A DNA stretch of 64,000 bases, from contig CAZCBH010000008.1 in NCBI GenBank assembly GCA_964496875.1, positions 1 to 64,000 of the forward strand, read 5' to 3'. The notes beneath the pieces are model-generated. The model made no database searches. It saw nothing but the letters and a program-made list of their open reading frames with translations, and had not been told where the DNA came from. The stretch is from RI-106 sp964496875 (GTDB lineage: Bacteria; Cyanobacteriota; Vampirovibrionia; Obscuribacterales; Obscuribacteraceae). The first letter of the stretch is position 1; each line of letters starts with the position of its first letter. The position numbers were made by a program, and so were the translations under genes. Below, piece after piece: positions 24,305-32,597 of this stretch.

Positions 24305-24901
24305 TTAGTGAGAGTAGTACTCGACCAGGAACTGTTCCTTGAAGGTCTGATCGATTTGATCCCGGGTCGGAATGCTCAAAACCTCGATAGCCAGATTATC
24401 CTTGTCAACAGAAAGCCAATTCTGAGATATGTTCTTCCATTCACTTGTCAGCGTTTGAACAAACTTTTTGCTCTTCTGCTTAAAAGTGATCTTGTCACCG
24501 ACTTTAACTCTTATCGATGGAGACAAAGCTTTTTTACCGTTGACCAGGACATGCCCATGGGCGACCAACTGACGAGTCTGGTTACGACTGGCAAACAATC
24601 CGGACTTGAAGACCACATTGTCCAGTCTTCGCTCCAGAATCTGAAGAATCAGAAGTCCGGTGTTTGTCTTGGTCTTGGCCGCTTCATCATAGATTCTCAC
24701 AAGCTGTCTTTCGGTACAACCATAAGACCATTTGATTTTCTGCTTCTCCATCAGATGGTCTGCGTAATCTGATTTCTTCTTGCGCGCCTGGCCGTGCTGA
24801 CCAGGCGGGTAAGGCTTATGCATCCGGTCAAACTTCTGGTTGCCGTATAGATTGATACCCATAGCTCTGCAACGTTTTGCCTTTGGACCTGTATATCTCA
24901 A
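24305..24901 (-). CDS. rpsD: 30S ribosomal protein S4
   Basis: 198 residues, normal length for S4. The start is TTG with GGAGG 9 bases upstream. The N-terminal RNA-binding part reads YTGPKAKRCRAMG ... PYPPGQHGQARKKKSDY, followed by EKQKIKWSYGCTERQL. The S4 RNA-binding domain spans about residues 88-150 (LERRLDNVVFKSGLF, LVAHGHVLVNGKKA). The N-terminal zinc-binding cysteines of the C+ form are absent. S4 starts 16S rRNA folding and in many bacteria represses its own operon. Here the gene is alone rather than in the alpha operon with rpsM, rpsK and rpoA, as in several phyla. Confidence 0.97.
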   Translation of the reverse strand: MRYTGPKAKRCRAMGINLYGNQKFDRMHKPYPPGQHGQARKKKSDYADHLMEKQKIKWSYGCTERQLVRIYDEAAKTKTNTGLLILQILERRLDNVVFKSGLFASRNQTRQLVAHGHVLVNGKKALSPSIRVKVGDKITFKQKSKKFVQTLTSEWKNISQNWLSVDKDNLAIEVLSIPTRDQIDQTFKEQFLVEYYSH

Positions 24902-25270
24902 CTATCTTTTCCTCCCGACCCTGAAGTTGGAGCCTAATAACTTGCTCTTACCATCCCTCTCCCTGCCATAGGCTGGAGGCAAGAGCGAACCCAATTATTG
25001 CAAATAATTCTCAGTAAGGATCGATTCAGACTGAAAATACTCGCCTACCATTTCAGCTAAGCCTTCAATAACATCGACAGTTCCCTTTCAGGGGGCGAAT
25101 AACAATTCTTAATATTGTCGACTCACTATTGAGAACAAATTGCATTATCTGATTCAGAATAGGTTCCACCTACCGACCCTGCTACCTGTTCATTGCAGGT
25201 TCATACAGATAGACCAAACTACAAAATATATAAAAGACCGTAGTTCGTCAGGTCGGAGTTTCTAAAAAAC
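24902..25270. other. Intergenic region between rpsD and the lipid operon
   Basis: 369 bases with no gene I can support. It must hold the divergent promoters of rpsD and of the operon at 25271. A small inverted repeat (ACCTG, 7-base loop, CAGGT) lies at 25184-25200, upstream of the operon. I found no convincing -35/-10 pair. The rpsD leader could hold an S4 autoregulatory structure, but I cannot fold one with confidence. Confidence 0.4.
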
Positions 25271-26305
25271 ATGAAAAGGGTCACCATTATAGGCTCAGGA
25301 ATAGCCGGTCTGGCTTGCGCAAGAAGACTGGCGGCTAACCCGTCGCTAAAAATTACAATCTTCGACAAGGGCAGGCATCCCGGTGGTCGCCTGGCGTCGC
25401 GGAACCGTGACCGTAACCAGTTCGACTATGGTGCCCAGTATTTTACTGCCAGGTCCACGGAGTTCAGAAGCGTCGTCTATGAAATGATGGAGGCAGGTGC
25501 TGTTCAAATATGGAATTGTCGCTTCGGTAGAATGACGAGCGCAGGCATCATGGACGAAGACAGCCAGGAAGAACGCTATGTCGGCACTCCTTGCATGCGA
25601 TCCCTGGCGGAAACGCTTGGACGAGATCTGGAAGAAGATCTGGCAGGAAAACTGGACATTCGTCAGCACCATAAGGTAACTAAGTTAGAAAAGTCCTCTG
25701 GTTTTTGGAGTTTATCCGGAGAGATAACCAGTGGAGAAAAGTCGGTTCCTTTCGAAGAAAAGATCTTCGACTGTCTCATTATGACCGTGCCTCCGGTGCA
25801 AGCGGCAGAGCTTTGGCAAGGTCAAAAGAAAGAGCTTGAAAGAAGCGCCCTCAGCCCCTGTATTGCGGCCATGTTCTCTTTTGATGCGCCTCTGCCAGTC
25901 GAATACGATGGCATCCGCATCGATGACGCCGTCCTTGCCTGGGCGGCTCGGGACTCCAGTAAACCCGGGCGCCCAGAAGGAGAGCGCTGGGTGCTCCATG
26001 CCACACCAAAGTGGTCGCAAGATAACATATCGCTGAATGAGCAAGAGACCCTGGATGCGCTTCTTGCTAGATTCTTTCATCTGCTTAAAGTCGACGCGGT
26101 GGCACCAACTTTTTCTAGACACCACCGATGGAGATACGCCCTGGTGACCCGGGCTCTTGAGCAACCATTCTTGATGATCAGCAAAGACGGCGGTCCCACA
26201 CTGGCTTATTGCGGAGATTACTTTGAGGGTGCCCGAGTGGAAGCCGCATTTGCAAGTGGTGACATGTTGGCGAAAGAGATACTGGATACCCTGTTTACAA
26301 GTTAG
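25271..26305 (+). CDS. Renalase-like FAD-dependent oxidoreductase
   Basis: 344 residues. The N-terminal dinucleotide-binding fold is intact (VTIIGSGIAGLACARRL, then the acidic end of strand 2 in TIFDKG and the second FAD motif GRHPGGRLASR). The C-terminal FAD motif is YCGDYFEGARVEAAFASG. This is the layout of renalase and of the related FAD-dependent amine-oxidase-like proteins common in cyanobacteria. The substrate is unknown; renalases oxidise reduced nicotinamide isomers, and others act on lipids or carotenoids. It lies about 100 bases before the desaturase gene, heading the lipid operon on the same strand. Confidence 0.75.
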   Translation: MKRVTIIGSGIAGLACARRLAANPSLKITIFDKGRHPGGRLASRNRDRNQFDYGAQYFTARSTEFRSVVYEMMEAGAVQIWNCRFGRMTSAGIMDEDSQEERYVGTPCMRSLAETLGRDLEEDLAGKLDIRQHHKVTKLEKSSGFWSLSGEITSGEKSVPFEEKIFDCLIMTVPPVQAAELWQGQKKELERSALSPCIAAMFSFDAPLPVEYDGIRIDDAVLAWAARDSSKPGRPEGERWVLHATPKWSQDNISLNEQETLDALLARFFHLLKVDAVAPTFSRHHRWRYALVTRALEQPFLMISKDGGPTLAYCGDYFEGARVEAAFASGDMLAKEILDTLFTS

Positions 26306-26407
26306 GTTGTCTGTGATGTTCACAGCCAGTTCATAGCAAGCCGATAACATTGATTGACAGGAGGATCTGGAAAAGGTCTCGGAAGAGGTCGACAGGAAAC
26401 TCAGTCG

Positions 26408-27370
26408 ATGAATTCAAAAACAAAGCAGACGTCAGCCAGTGCGGTAGCTTGGCTGGATTCCGACAACGTAAAAAACGACCCGCGACTTTTAAACTCAGGC
26501 AGGCCCCAGTCTGAGCCTGACCGCTGGCTACCATTTATCTTTCTCCATTTAGGTTGCTTGCTGATCATTCCCTGTGGTGTCTCGGCTGTCGCATTGTGGA
26601 CCTGCGTTCTCTTATACGTTCTTCGCATGTTCGCCATCACGGGCTTCTATCACAGATACTTTTCTCATCGTACTTTCAAAACATCCCGCGCCATGCAATT
26701 TATCTTCGCGGTCATAGGCTGTATGTCTGTTCAGAGAGGTCCCTTGTGGTGGGCAGCCCATCACAGAAAGCACCACGCCGCCTCTGACACCGAGGAAGAT
26801 ATCCACTCTCCTGTGGCACGCAGTTTTCTGTGGTCTCATATTGCCTGGATCACCTCTACCAAAAATATGGTCACCGACTACTCCAGAATCTCGGACTTCG
26901 CCAGATATCCAGAGCTTCGATGGCTTAATAGATTCGACTGGTTCGTGCCGCTGATGCTCTTCTTCTCTCTTTACGGCTTTGGACAATGGCTGCATATTCA
27001 TCATCCCCAGACCCAGACCGACGGCATGCAGATGCTGGCCTGGGGATTTTTCGTTAGCACCACAATTCTGTTTCATGCCACCGCTGCGATAAACTCGGTG
27101 GCTCATCTGGCTGGCTATCGAAGATACGACACCCCGGACAACAGCCGCAACAACCCGATACTGGCTATCTTCACCCTGGGTGAAGGCTGGCACAATAATC
27201 ATCATCGCTACAGCAACTGCACCAGACAGGGTATCGCCTGGTGGGAGGTCGATATCACCTACTATGTCCTGAAGCTATTCGAACTATTTGGGTTGGTGAA
27301 AGATATCAAAAAGATTCCGGAGAATGCTCTTTCGAGCGCAACTACAAGTAAGCGCAGGTCGAGCCCATGA
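26408..27370 (+). CDS. Membrane acyl-lipid/acyl-CoA desaturase (delta-9 type)
   Basis: 320 residues from the ATG at 26408, with AGGA 10 bases upstream; an in-frame TTG at 26354 has no site. The three histidine boxes of the non-haem di-iron desaturases are complete: HRYFSHR, HRKHHAAS and HNNHHRYS. Hydrophobic helices flank them (FIFLHLGCLLIIPCGVSAVALW). It inserts a double bond in acyl chains using O2 and an electron donor. In this operon it would provide the unsaturated chain on which cyclopropane or methyl transfer acts. Its stop overlaps the next gene's ATG by 4 bases. Confidence 0.88.
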   Translation: MNSKTKQTSASAVAWLDSDNVKNDPRLLNSGRPQSEPDRWLPFIFLHLGCLLIIPCGVSAVALWTCVLLYVLRMFAITGFYHRYFSHRTFKTSRAMQFIFAVIGCMSVQRGPLWWAAHHRKHHAASDTEEDIHSPVARSFLWSHIAWITSTKNMVTDYSRISDFARYPELRWLNRFDWFVPLMLFFSLYGFGQWLHIHHPQTQTDGMQMLAWGFFVSTTILFHATAAINSVAHLAGYRRYDTPDNSRNNPILAIFTLGEGWHNNHHRYSNCTRQGIAWWEVDITYYVLKLFELFGLVKDIKKIPENALSSATTSKRRSSP

Positions 27371-28626
27371 ACAGACTGGCCATCATAGGAAGCGGCGTCG
27401 CCGGTCTGGGGCTGGCTTATAGACTGCGCAACAACTTTGATCTGGTGCTCTACGAAAAAGACAATCGAGCCGGTGGGCATTCTCATACGGTCGACATAGA
27501 AGAACCATGCAGAACAATACCTGTTGACACCGGCTTCATGGTCTTCAACCAGGTCACCTATCCTAATTTGCTCAAGCTCTTCAAAGAGCTCGAAGTGCCC
27601 ATAAAAAAGACTGACATGTCCTTTTCTGTCCAGCTGAAAAGAGAGAAGCTTGAATACTCCGGAGCCAGTTTCGACAGGCTTTTCGGCGACAGAAAGAATA
27701 TTCTCAGCCCAAGATTCTGGAGGTTTCTACTAGAAATAGACCGTTTCAATAAAGACGGGTTGAAAACCGAAGAAGACCCATTCTGGTCAGAAATGAGCCT
27801 TAAAGATTACGCCACCGCCCGCAACTACAGCAAGGACCTGGTCAATCGGTATCTCATTCCTATGACCGGCGCATTGTGGTCGGCACCGCCAGAAAAGATG
27901 ATGGCGTTTCCGGCAATAACATTGCTCCGTTTTTTCAGAAATCATGGACTGCTTGCCACAGAGACTCATCATCAATGGTGGACAGTGGATGGTGGCGCCA
28001 GAGTCTATGTAGACAAGATTCTAAAACAGCTTGGTGACGCCACCAAAATAGGCTGCGGAGCGGTAGAGGTAACTAGAGATTCTAAAGCTGTCAGGGTCAA
28101 AGACGCAAGCGGAGAAGAGAGAGAATTCGATCAGGTCGTCTTTGCCTGCCATGCCGACCAGGCGCTTGCGCTTCTAAAGAACCCCAGAGAAGAAGAAAGA
28201 GAGATTCTAAGCGCCTTCAGTTATCAGCGCAACGATACCACTGTCCACACGGATAGTTCTGTAATGCCTCATCACAAGCGGTGCTGGGCATCCTGGAATT
28301 ATCGCCTGGTGAATGACGGATCTTCGACGCACTATTGGATGAATAGCTTGCAAAATGTCTCGGATAGAGAGAATTATTTCGTCTCCCTCAATGCAGACCA
28401 CATGATAGATCAGAAGAAAGTCTTAAAAAGAATGGTTTATCATCATCCTCTCTTCGACCTCTCGGCACTGAAAGCCCAGACAAGACTGCCCGAGCTAAAC
28501 AGGAACTCTTATAAAGATCAGATATTCTACTGTGGCAGTTATTTCGGCTTCGGCTTCCACGAAGACGCGCTGCGCTCATCGATACAACTGGCAGAGCTGC
28601 TTACAGGGTCCAGAGTATGCAACTAA
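27367..28626 (+). CDS. FAD/NAD-binding amine-oxidase-like protein (COG2907 type)
   Basis: 419 residues. The FAD fold is at the start (LAIIGSGVAGLGLAYRL, LVLYEKDNRAGGHSHTVD). Further family marks are TGFMVFNQVTYPNLLKL and the late FAD motif IFYCGSYFGFGFHEDALRSS. This family is nearly always encoded with DUF1365 and a cyclopropane-fatty-acid-synthase-like methyltransferase, as here. It is therefore taken to oxidise or desaturate a membrane acyl chain; the exact reaction is not established from sequence. It overlaps the desaturase by 4 bases and the DUF1365 gene by 10. Confidence 0.82.
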   Translation: MNRLAIIGSGVAGLGLAYRLRNNFDLVLYEKDNRAGGHSHTVDIEEPCRTIPVDTGFMVFNQVTYPNLLKLFKELEVPIKKTDMSFSVQLKREKLEYSGASFDRLFGDRKNILSPRFWRFLLEIDRFNKDGLKTEEDPFWSEMSLKDYATARNYSKDLVNRYLIPMTGALWSAPPEKMMAFPAITLLRFFRNHGLLATETHHQWWTVDGGARVYVDKILKQLGDATKIGCGAVEVTRDSKAVRVKDASGEEREFDQVVFACHADQALALLKNPREEEREILSAFSYQRNDTTVHTDSSVMPHHKRCWASWNYRLVNDGSSTHYWMNSLQNVSDRENYFVSLNADHMIDQKKVLKRMVYHHPLFDLSALKAQTRLPELNRNSYKDQIFYCGSYFGFGFHEDALRSSIQLAELLTGSRVCN

Positions 28627-29423
28627 ACTCCTGCATCTACGAATGTGAAATATGGCACAGTCGGCAAAAACCGAAGCCGCATAAATTCGTGCACAAGCAC
28701 TTCATGCTCTATCTTGACCTGAAAGAGGTTTCGTCCCTGGCAAAAGATCTGAAACTATTCGGCACCGCCAATTCAAAACTCTATTCATTCAATGAAGCGG
28801 ACTATCTTCCAGACCAAGCGGGGGTCTCACTGGAGGGCAGAGTGCGAAGCTTTGCCGCCGCCAGTGGTATTACCGACATAGAGAAGATAATGCTTCTTAC
28901 CAACGTGAGAACCTTCGGCTACGTTTTCAATCCGGTAAGCTTCATTTTCTGCTTCGACAGAGACGGCAGAAACAATGGCTGCATCATAGAAGTGGGCAAT
29001 ACATTCGGCGAGAAGAAGCTCTATGCGGTCAAAGTGGACGCTCGAGGACGCTTGCTTGCCAGGCAGAAGAAGCACTTTTATGTATCGCCTTTTACCGATC
29101 TGGATCAGGATTTCATCTTCGATATCGAACTGCCCGAAGAGACGATGAGAATCAAAATCGACACACTGCAAGCAGACAAACCCATTGTTCTGGCAGGCTT
29201 TCAGGGCAAAAGAAAAGAGCTGACCGATAGCAAGCTTTTATCCATGACCCTTCGCTATCCCCTGGCACCGCTGAGGGTGATAACCTTGATTCATCTGCAT
29301 GCCCTTGTGCTCTGGCTCAAAGGAACTCCCTACCACCGAAAAGAAGAGAATGCAGAGCAACAGACAGAGGTCTTGAATCCGCACAAATCGATAGAGAAAG
29401 TAGTTAAAGGAAGTCGAGTATGA
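28617..29423 (+). CDS. DUF1365 protein
   Basis: 268 residues. Family marks are the N-terminal YECEIWHSRQKPKPHKFVHK, the block VRTFGYVFNPVSFIFCFDR, IIEVGNTFGEKKLY and the late LRYPLAPLRVITLIHLHALVLWLKG with a likely membrane-associated helix. DUF1365 proteins accompany COG2907 flavoproteins and CFA-type methyltransferases in many bacteria and are thought to act in lipid modification. No catalytic mechanism is known. It is translationally coupled on both sides (10 and 4 base overlaps). Confidence 0.85.
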   Translation: MQLNSCIYECEIWHSRQKPKPHKFVHKHFMLYLDLKEVSSLAKDLKLFGTANSKLYSFNEADYLPDQAGVSLEGRVRSFAAASGITDIEKIMLLTNVRTFGYVFNPVSFIFCFDRDGRNNGCIIEVGNTFGEKKLYAVKVDARGRLLARQKKHFYVSPFTDLDQDFIFDIELPEETMRIKIDTLQADKPIVLAGFQGKRKELTDSKLLSMTLRYPLAPLRVITLIHLHALVLWLKGTPYHRKEENAEQQTEVLNPHKSIEKVVKGSRV

Positions 29424-30703
29424 ACCAGATCACCAAGAAATCAGCCGCTAAAATCGACCCGATCACCGGCTGGTCCAGACAGACTGTATTCTCGCTCCTT
29501 TCTCAGATGAAGCTGGGATGCCTTGAAATAGTCACTCCCGAGCAAGAGAGTTATCGCTTCGGTCAGGGTAAGACCCACCTGAACCCGGTCGTAAGCGTGC
29601 ACGACAACGACTTCTTCAAGCGCTGCCTGCTCTATGCGGACATCGGTCTGGCTGAGTCTTATATTGAAGGACAAATAGAAATATCCAGCATAAAAGATCT
29701 GATAAGCTGGTTTCTTGTCAATCAGCACGAATCTCCGGTGCTCAACGAATCCAAAGCCGCAAGCAAACTGATAAATCTCTTCGGCTTTGTCAACAACACT
29801 GTTCACGCTCTGCGTCCCAACTCCAAATCTGTCGCCAGACAAAATATCTACAAGCACTATGATTTGGGAAATGACTTCTTCAGCATCTTTCTAGATCCGT
29901 CAATGACCTATTCATCAGCGCTCTTCAAAAATGCAAGAGTGTCCCTGGCAGAAGCTCAACTTGCCAAATTCGAGAGAATGGCAAACCAACTAAAAATTCA
30001 AGCAACGGACAGGGTGTTGGAAGTAGGCTGCGGATGGGGCACCTTCAGCGTCTTTCTGGCTAAAAAATATGCCTGTTCCATAACAGCGTTGACAATATCG
30101 AAGGAACAATATGACTACTGCAAAAGGCTCTTCAAAGAAGAGGGGCTCGAAGCTCTAATCGACTTGCGCCTGGAAGACTACCGGGATCACCGGGGAATCT
30201 ACGACAAGATAGCGTCCATAGAAATGATTGAAGCTGTCGGAGACAGATACATGGACACTTTCATCGCCAAATTGGATTCCCTGCTTGCTAAAGATGGCTT
30301 GCTTGCCATGCAGATGATCACCAGCGCCGACTCTCGCTACGAGACCCTAAAATCGAACGTGGACTTCATCCAAAAACACATATTTCCAGGTTCGCTTCTG
30401 CCCTCGCTGCATCGTGTAAACCAGGCGATGATGTCCTGCGGAGAGTTGCTGTTGGTAGACCTCTTCGACATGACAGAATCTTATGTCATTACACTAAAAT
30501 GCTGGCAGGATGCCTTTGAACAAAATCTGGACAAGATTCAAGACCAGGGCTTTGACGAGCGTTTCATTCGAAAGTGGAAATACTATTTCGAATACTGCCA
30601 GGCCGCCTTCGCCACCAGAAATATATCGGTGGTGCAGGCGACCTATTCGCGTCCTAACAATCTAAAACTGGCAGGGGGCGTCAGAAGCGACCATGCTGAT
30701 TAA
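29420..30703 (+). CDS. Cyclopropane-fatty-acyl-phospholipid synthase family methyltransferase
   Basis: 427 residues, close to the 380-420 usual for the family. An N-terminal lipid-binding part precedes the methyltransferase domain: HYDLGNDFFSIFLDPSMTYSSA, the SAM motif VLEVGCGWGTFSVFLAKKY, then SIEMIEAVGDRYMDTF and FIQKHIFPGSLLPSL. Transfer of a methyl from SAM to an acyl double bond gives a cyclopropane ring, or a methyl branch if followed by reduction. The adjacent desaturase and flavoproteins make either outcome, or a further oxidised product, possible. ATGA overlap with DUF1365 and 11-base overlap with the next gene. Confidence 0.9.
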   Translation: MNQITKKSAAKIDPITGWSRQTVFSLLSQMKLGCLEIVTPEQESYRFGQGKTHLNPVVSVHDNDFFKRCLLYADIGLAESYIEGQIEISSIKDLISWFLVNQHESPVLNESKAASKLINLFGFVNNTVHALRPNSKSVARQNIYKHYDLGNDFFSIFLDPSMTYSSALFKNARVSLAEAQLAKFERMANQLKIQATDRVLEVGCGWGTFSVFLAKKYACSITALTISKEQYDYCKRLFKEEGLEALIDLRLEDYRDHRGIYDKIASIEMIEAVGDRYMDTFIAKLDSLLAKDGLLAMQMITSADSRYETLKSNVDFIQKHIFPGSLLPSLHRVNQAMMSCGELLLVDLFDMTESYVITLKCWQDAFEQNLDKIQDQGFDERFIRKWKYYFEYCQAAFATRNISVVQATYSRPNNLKLAGGVRSDHAD

Positions 30704-31493
30704 TCTGCTTTATAGCATGGCAGGAGCGCTTATGGTGGCATCGCTTATGATGTCGATAACCTGGCTTGTTTCAAAAGCCATAAAAAACGCGGGCATTGTC
30801 GATGTAGCCTGGGCATCGGGATACACGATATTGACGGTTTATTATCTGGTCACCGGACATCATCAAAGCCTCTGCCTGCAGCTGCTCTCTGGCATGGTAA
30901 TACTCTGGAGCCTTCGCCTGACCTGGCATCTTGGCACAAGGTTCTTGCATTGGTATCCGGAAGAAGACGCCCGCTACACAGAGCTTCGAGAGAAGCTGGG
31001 CGACAACAACGAATGGAAGATGTACACCATTTTTCTCTGGCAGGGGGCGGTGCTATGCTTTATGTCTGCACCGCTTGCGGTGACCGCTTTAGACGCGGCT
31101 ACGGCGGCACCATCGGCTCCTGGCGCGATTCAATATGTCGCCATCTGCCTGTGGGCTATCTCGATATTTGGGGTGACCCTGGCCGACAAACAGCTCTCGG
31201 ATTTCAAGAAAGCCAACAAAGGCAAAACTTGCCAGGTCGGTCTCTGGAAGTATTCTCGTCACCCGAACTATTTTTTCGAGTGGCTTGGTGCCCTCTCCTT
31301 CTCTCTTTTCGTCATAGATATGCCGCTCGGTCTTTTAGCTTTGAGCTGCCCGCTTGTTCTGTTGCATCTTCTAATAAACGTAACCGGCGTCAAACCAGCC
31401 GAAGAGCATTCTTTAAAAACCCGTCCTGATTACGCAGCCTATGTCAAAACAACCAGCCCCTTTTTCCCCTGGTGGAGGAAACAAAGTTCATGA
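30693..31493 (+). CDS. DUF1295 membrane protein (steroid 5-alpha-reductase-like)
   Basis: 266 residues with about six hydrophobic helices (LYSMAGALMVASLMMSITW, AIQYVAICLWAISIFGVTLA, LGLLALSCPLVLLHLLINV). The C-terminal signature GLWKYSRHPNYFFEWLGAL is that of DUF1295 and of the 5-alpha-reductase/isoprenylcysteine methyltransferase superfamily, whose members use NADPH to reduce C=C bonds or SAM to methylate in the membrane. In this operon a role in reducing a methylene intermediate to a methyl branch is attractive. The next gene overlaps it by 4 bases (ATGA). Confidence 0.82.
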   Translation: MLINLLYSMAGALMVASLMMSITWLVSKAIKNAGIVDVAWASGYTILTVYYLVTGHHQSLCLQLLSGMVILWSLRLTWHLGTRFLHWYPEEDARYTELREKLGDNNEWKMYTIFLWQGAVLCFMSAPLAVTALDAATAAPSAPGAIQYVAICLWAISIFGVTLADKQLSDFKKANKGKTCQVGLWKYSRHPNYFFEWLGALSFSLFVIDMPLGLLALSCPLVLLHLLINVTGVKPAEEHSLKTRPDYAAYVKTTSPFFPWWRKQSS

Positions 31494-32584
31494 ACAGTAC
31501 CGCTACGACCAAGCGCAAATTCAGCCCGGATAGACAGAGCAACCTGATGCTCTACGACTTGCTTGCCACCGGATTAGTACCGGAGCCTCTGGTTAGAGCC
31601 GGCATAAAAAATATGCTCGGCAAAAAACTGCAAGAGCTGCACGAAGATGACCCCCAGCAGCAGCTGGAAAATACCAGAGCTTTCAAAGAAGAGCTAGAGA
31701 AGCTTCCCATCGCCATCGAGACCGACACCGCAAACAATCAACACTATGAAGTGCCCACAGAGTTTTTTCTAAATATACTCGGTCCTTCGATGAAATACAG
31801 TTGTTGCCTGTTTGAAAATGCCACCACCCTGGCAGAAGCAGAAGAGGCCATGCTGGATATAACGATGCAGCGCGCAGAGCTTTTGAACGGTCAGAGCATT
31901 CTTGATCTGGGCTGCGGCTGGGGCTCTTTCACACTATATGCGGCGGCACGCCTGCCTGACTCTCAGATAACAGCGGTATCAAACTCTGCCACCCAGCGCC
32001 AGTTTATCGAAGGTCGCGCCAAAGAAAGAGGTCTTAAAAATATAGAAGTGATCACCGCCGACATCAAAGATCTAGAACTGCAAAGAACCTTTGACCGCAT
32101 AGTATCGGTAGAGATGTTCGAGCACGCAAAAAACTATCGACGGCTTTTCGCCAAGGTGGCGAACTGGCTGAAGCCCGATGGCAAGATGTTTGTCCATGTC
32201 TTTACTCACAAAACCTACCAGTATCACTTTGCCGAAGAAGAGCACGACTGGCTGGGACGGTACTTTTTTGCCGGCGGCACCATGCCGTCGGATCTGCTCT
32301 TCTCGCTTTTCAATGACGATATCATCGTCCGCAAACACTGGCGCGTGAACGGCAAACACTATCAAAAAACCGCCGAAGCCTGGCTTCAAAATATGACCAG
32401 GAACAAAACCATCGTCAAAGAGATAATCAAAAACACCTATGGCGCCGACCAGGGCACCCGCTGGTGGGTCTACTGGCGACTCTTTTTCCTCGCCTGCGCC
32501 GAGCTATGGGGCTATGACGACGGCAACCAGTGGATAGTCTCTCACTATCTTTTCGAGCGAAGACAATCGCACATAAAATCTTAG
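31490..32584 (+). CDS. Second CFA-synthase/coclaurine-methyltransferase-like SAM methyltransferase
   Basis: 364 residues from ATG 31490, overlapping the DUF1295 stop (ATGA) with GGAGG 11 bases upstream; an earlier GTG at 31472 is less likely. Key blocks are HYEVPTEFFLNILGPSMKYS, the SAM motif ILDLGCGWGSFTLYAA, VSVEMFEHAKNYRRLF and the late YFAGGTMPSDLL. It is more like the coclaurine/phosphoethanolamine N-methyltransferase-type branch of the CFA superfamily than the 29420 protein, so the two methyltransferases probably act on different substrates. It ends the operon; 14 bases separate it from the convergent next gene. Confidence 0.85.
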   Translation: MNSTATTKRKFSPDRQSNLMLYDLLATGLVPEPLVRAGIKNMLGKKLQELHEDDPQQQLENTRAFKEELEKLPIAIETDTANNQHYEVPTEFFLNILGPSMKYSCCLFENATTLAEAEEAMLDITMQRAELLNGQSILDLGCGWGSFTLYAAARLPDSQITAVSNSATQRQFIEGRAKERGLKNIEVITADIKDLELQRTFDRIVSVEMFEHAKNYRRLFAKVANWLKPDGKMFVHVFTHKTYQYHFAEEEHDWLGRYFFAGGTMPSDLLFSLFNDDIIVRKHWRVNGKHYQKTAEAWLQNMTRNKTIVKEIIKNTYGADQGTRWWVYWRLFFLACAELWGYDDGNQWIVSHYLFERRQSHIKS

Positions 32585-32597
32585 AAGTCCCCGGACA

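Noticed and set aside
25712..26350. Minus-strand open frame of 212 codons
   Set aside because: Antisense to the renalase-like gene.
26612..27205. Minus-strand open frame of 197 codons
   Set aside because: Antisense to the desaturase, whose His boxes are intact.
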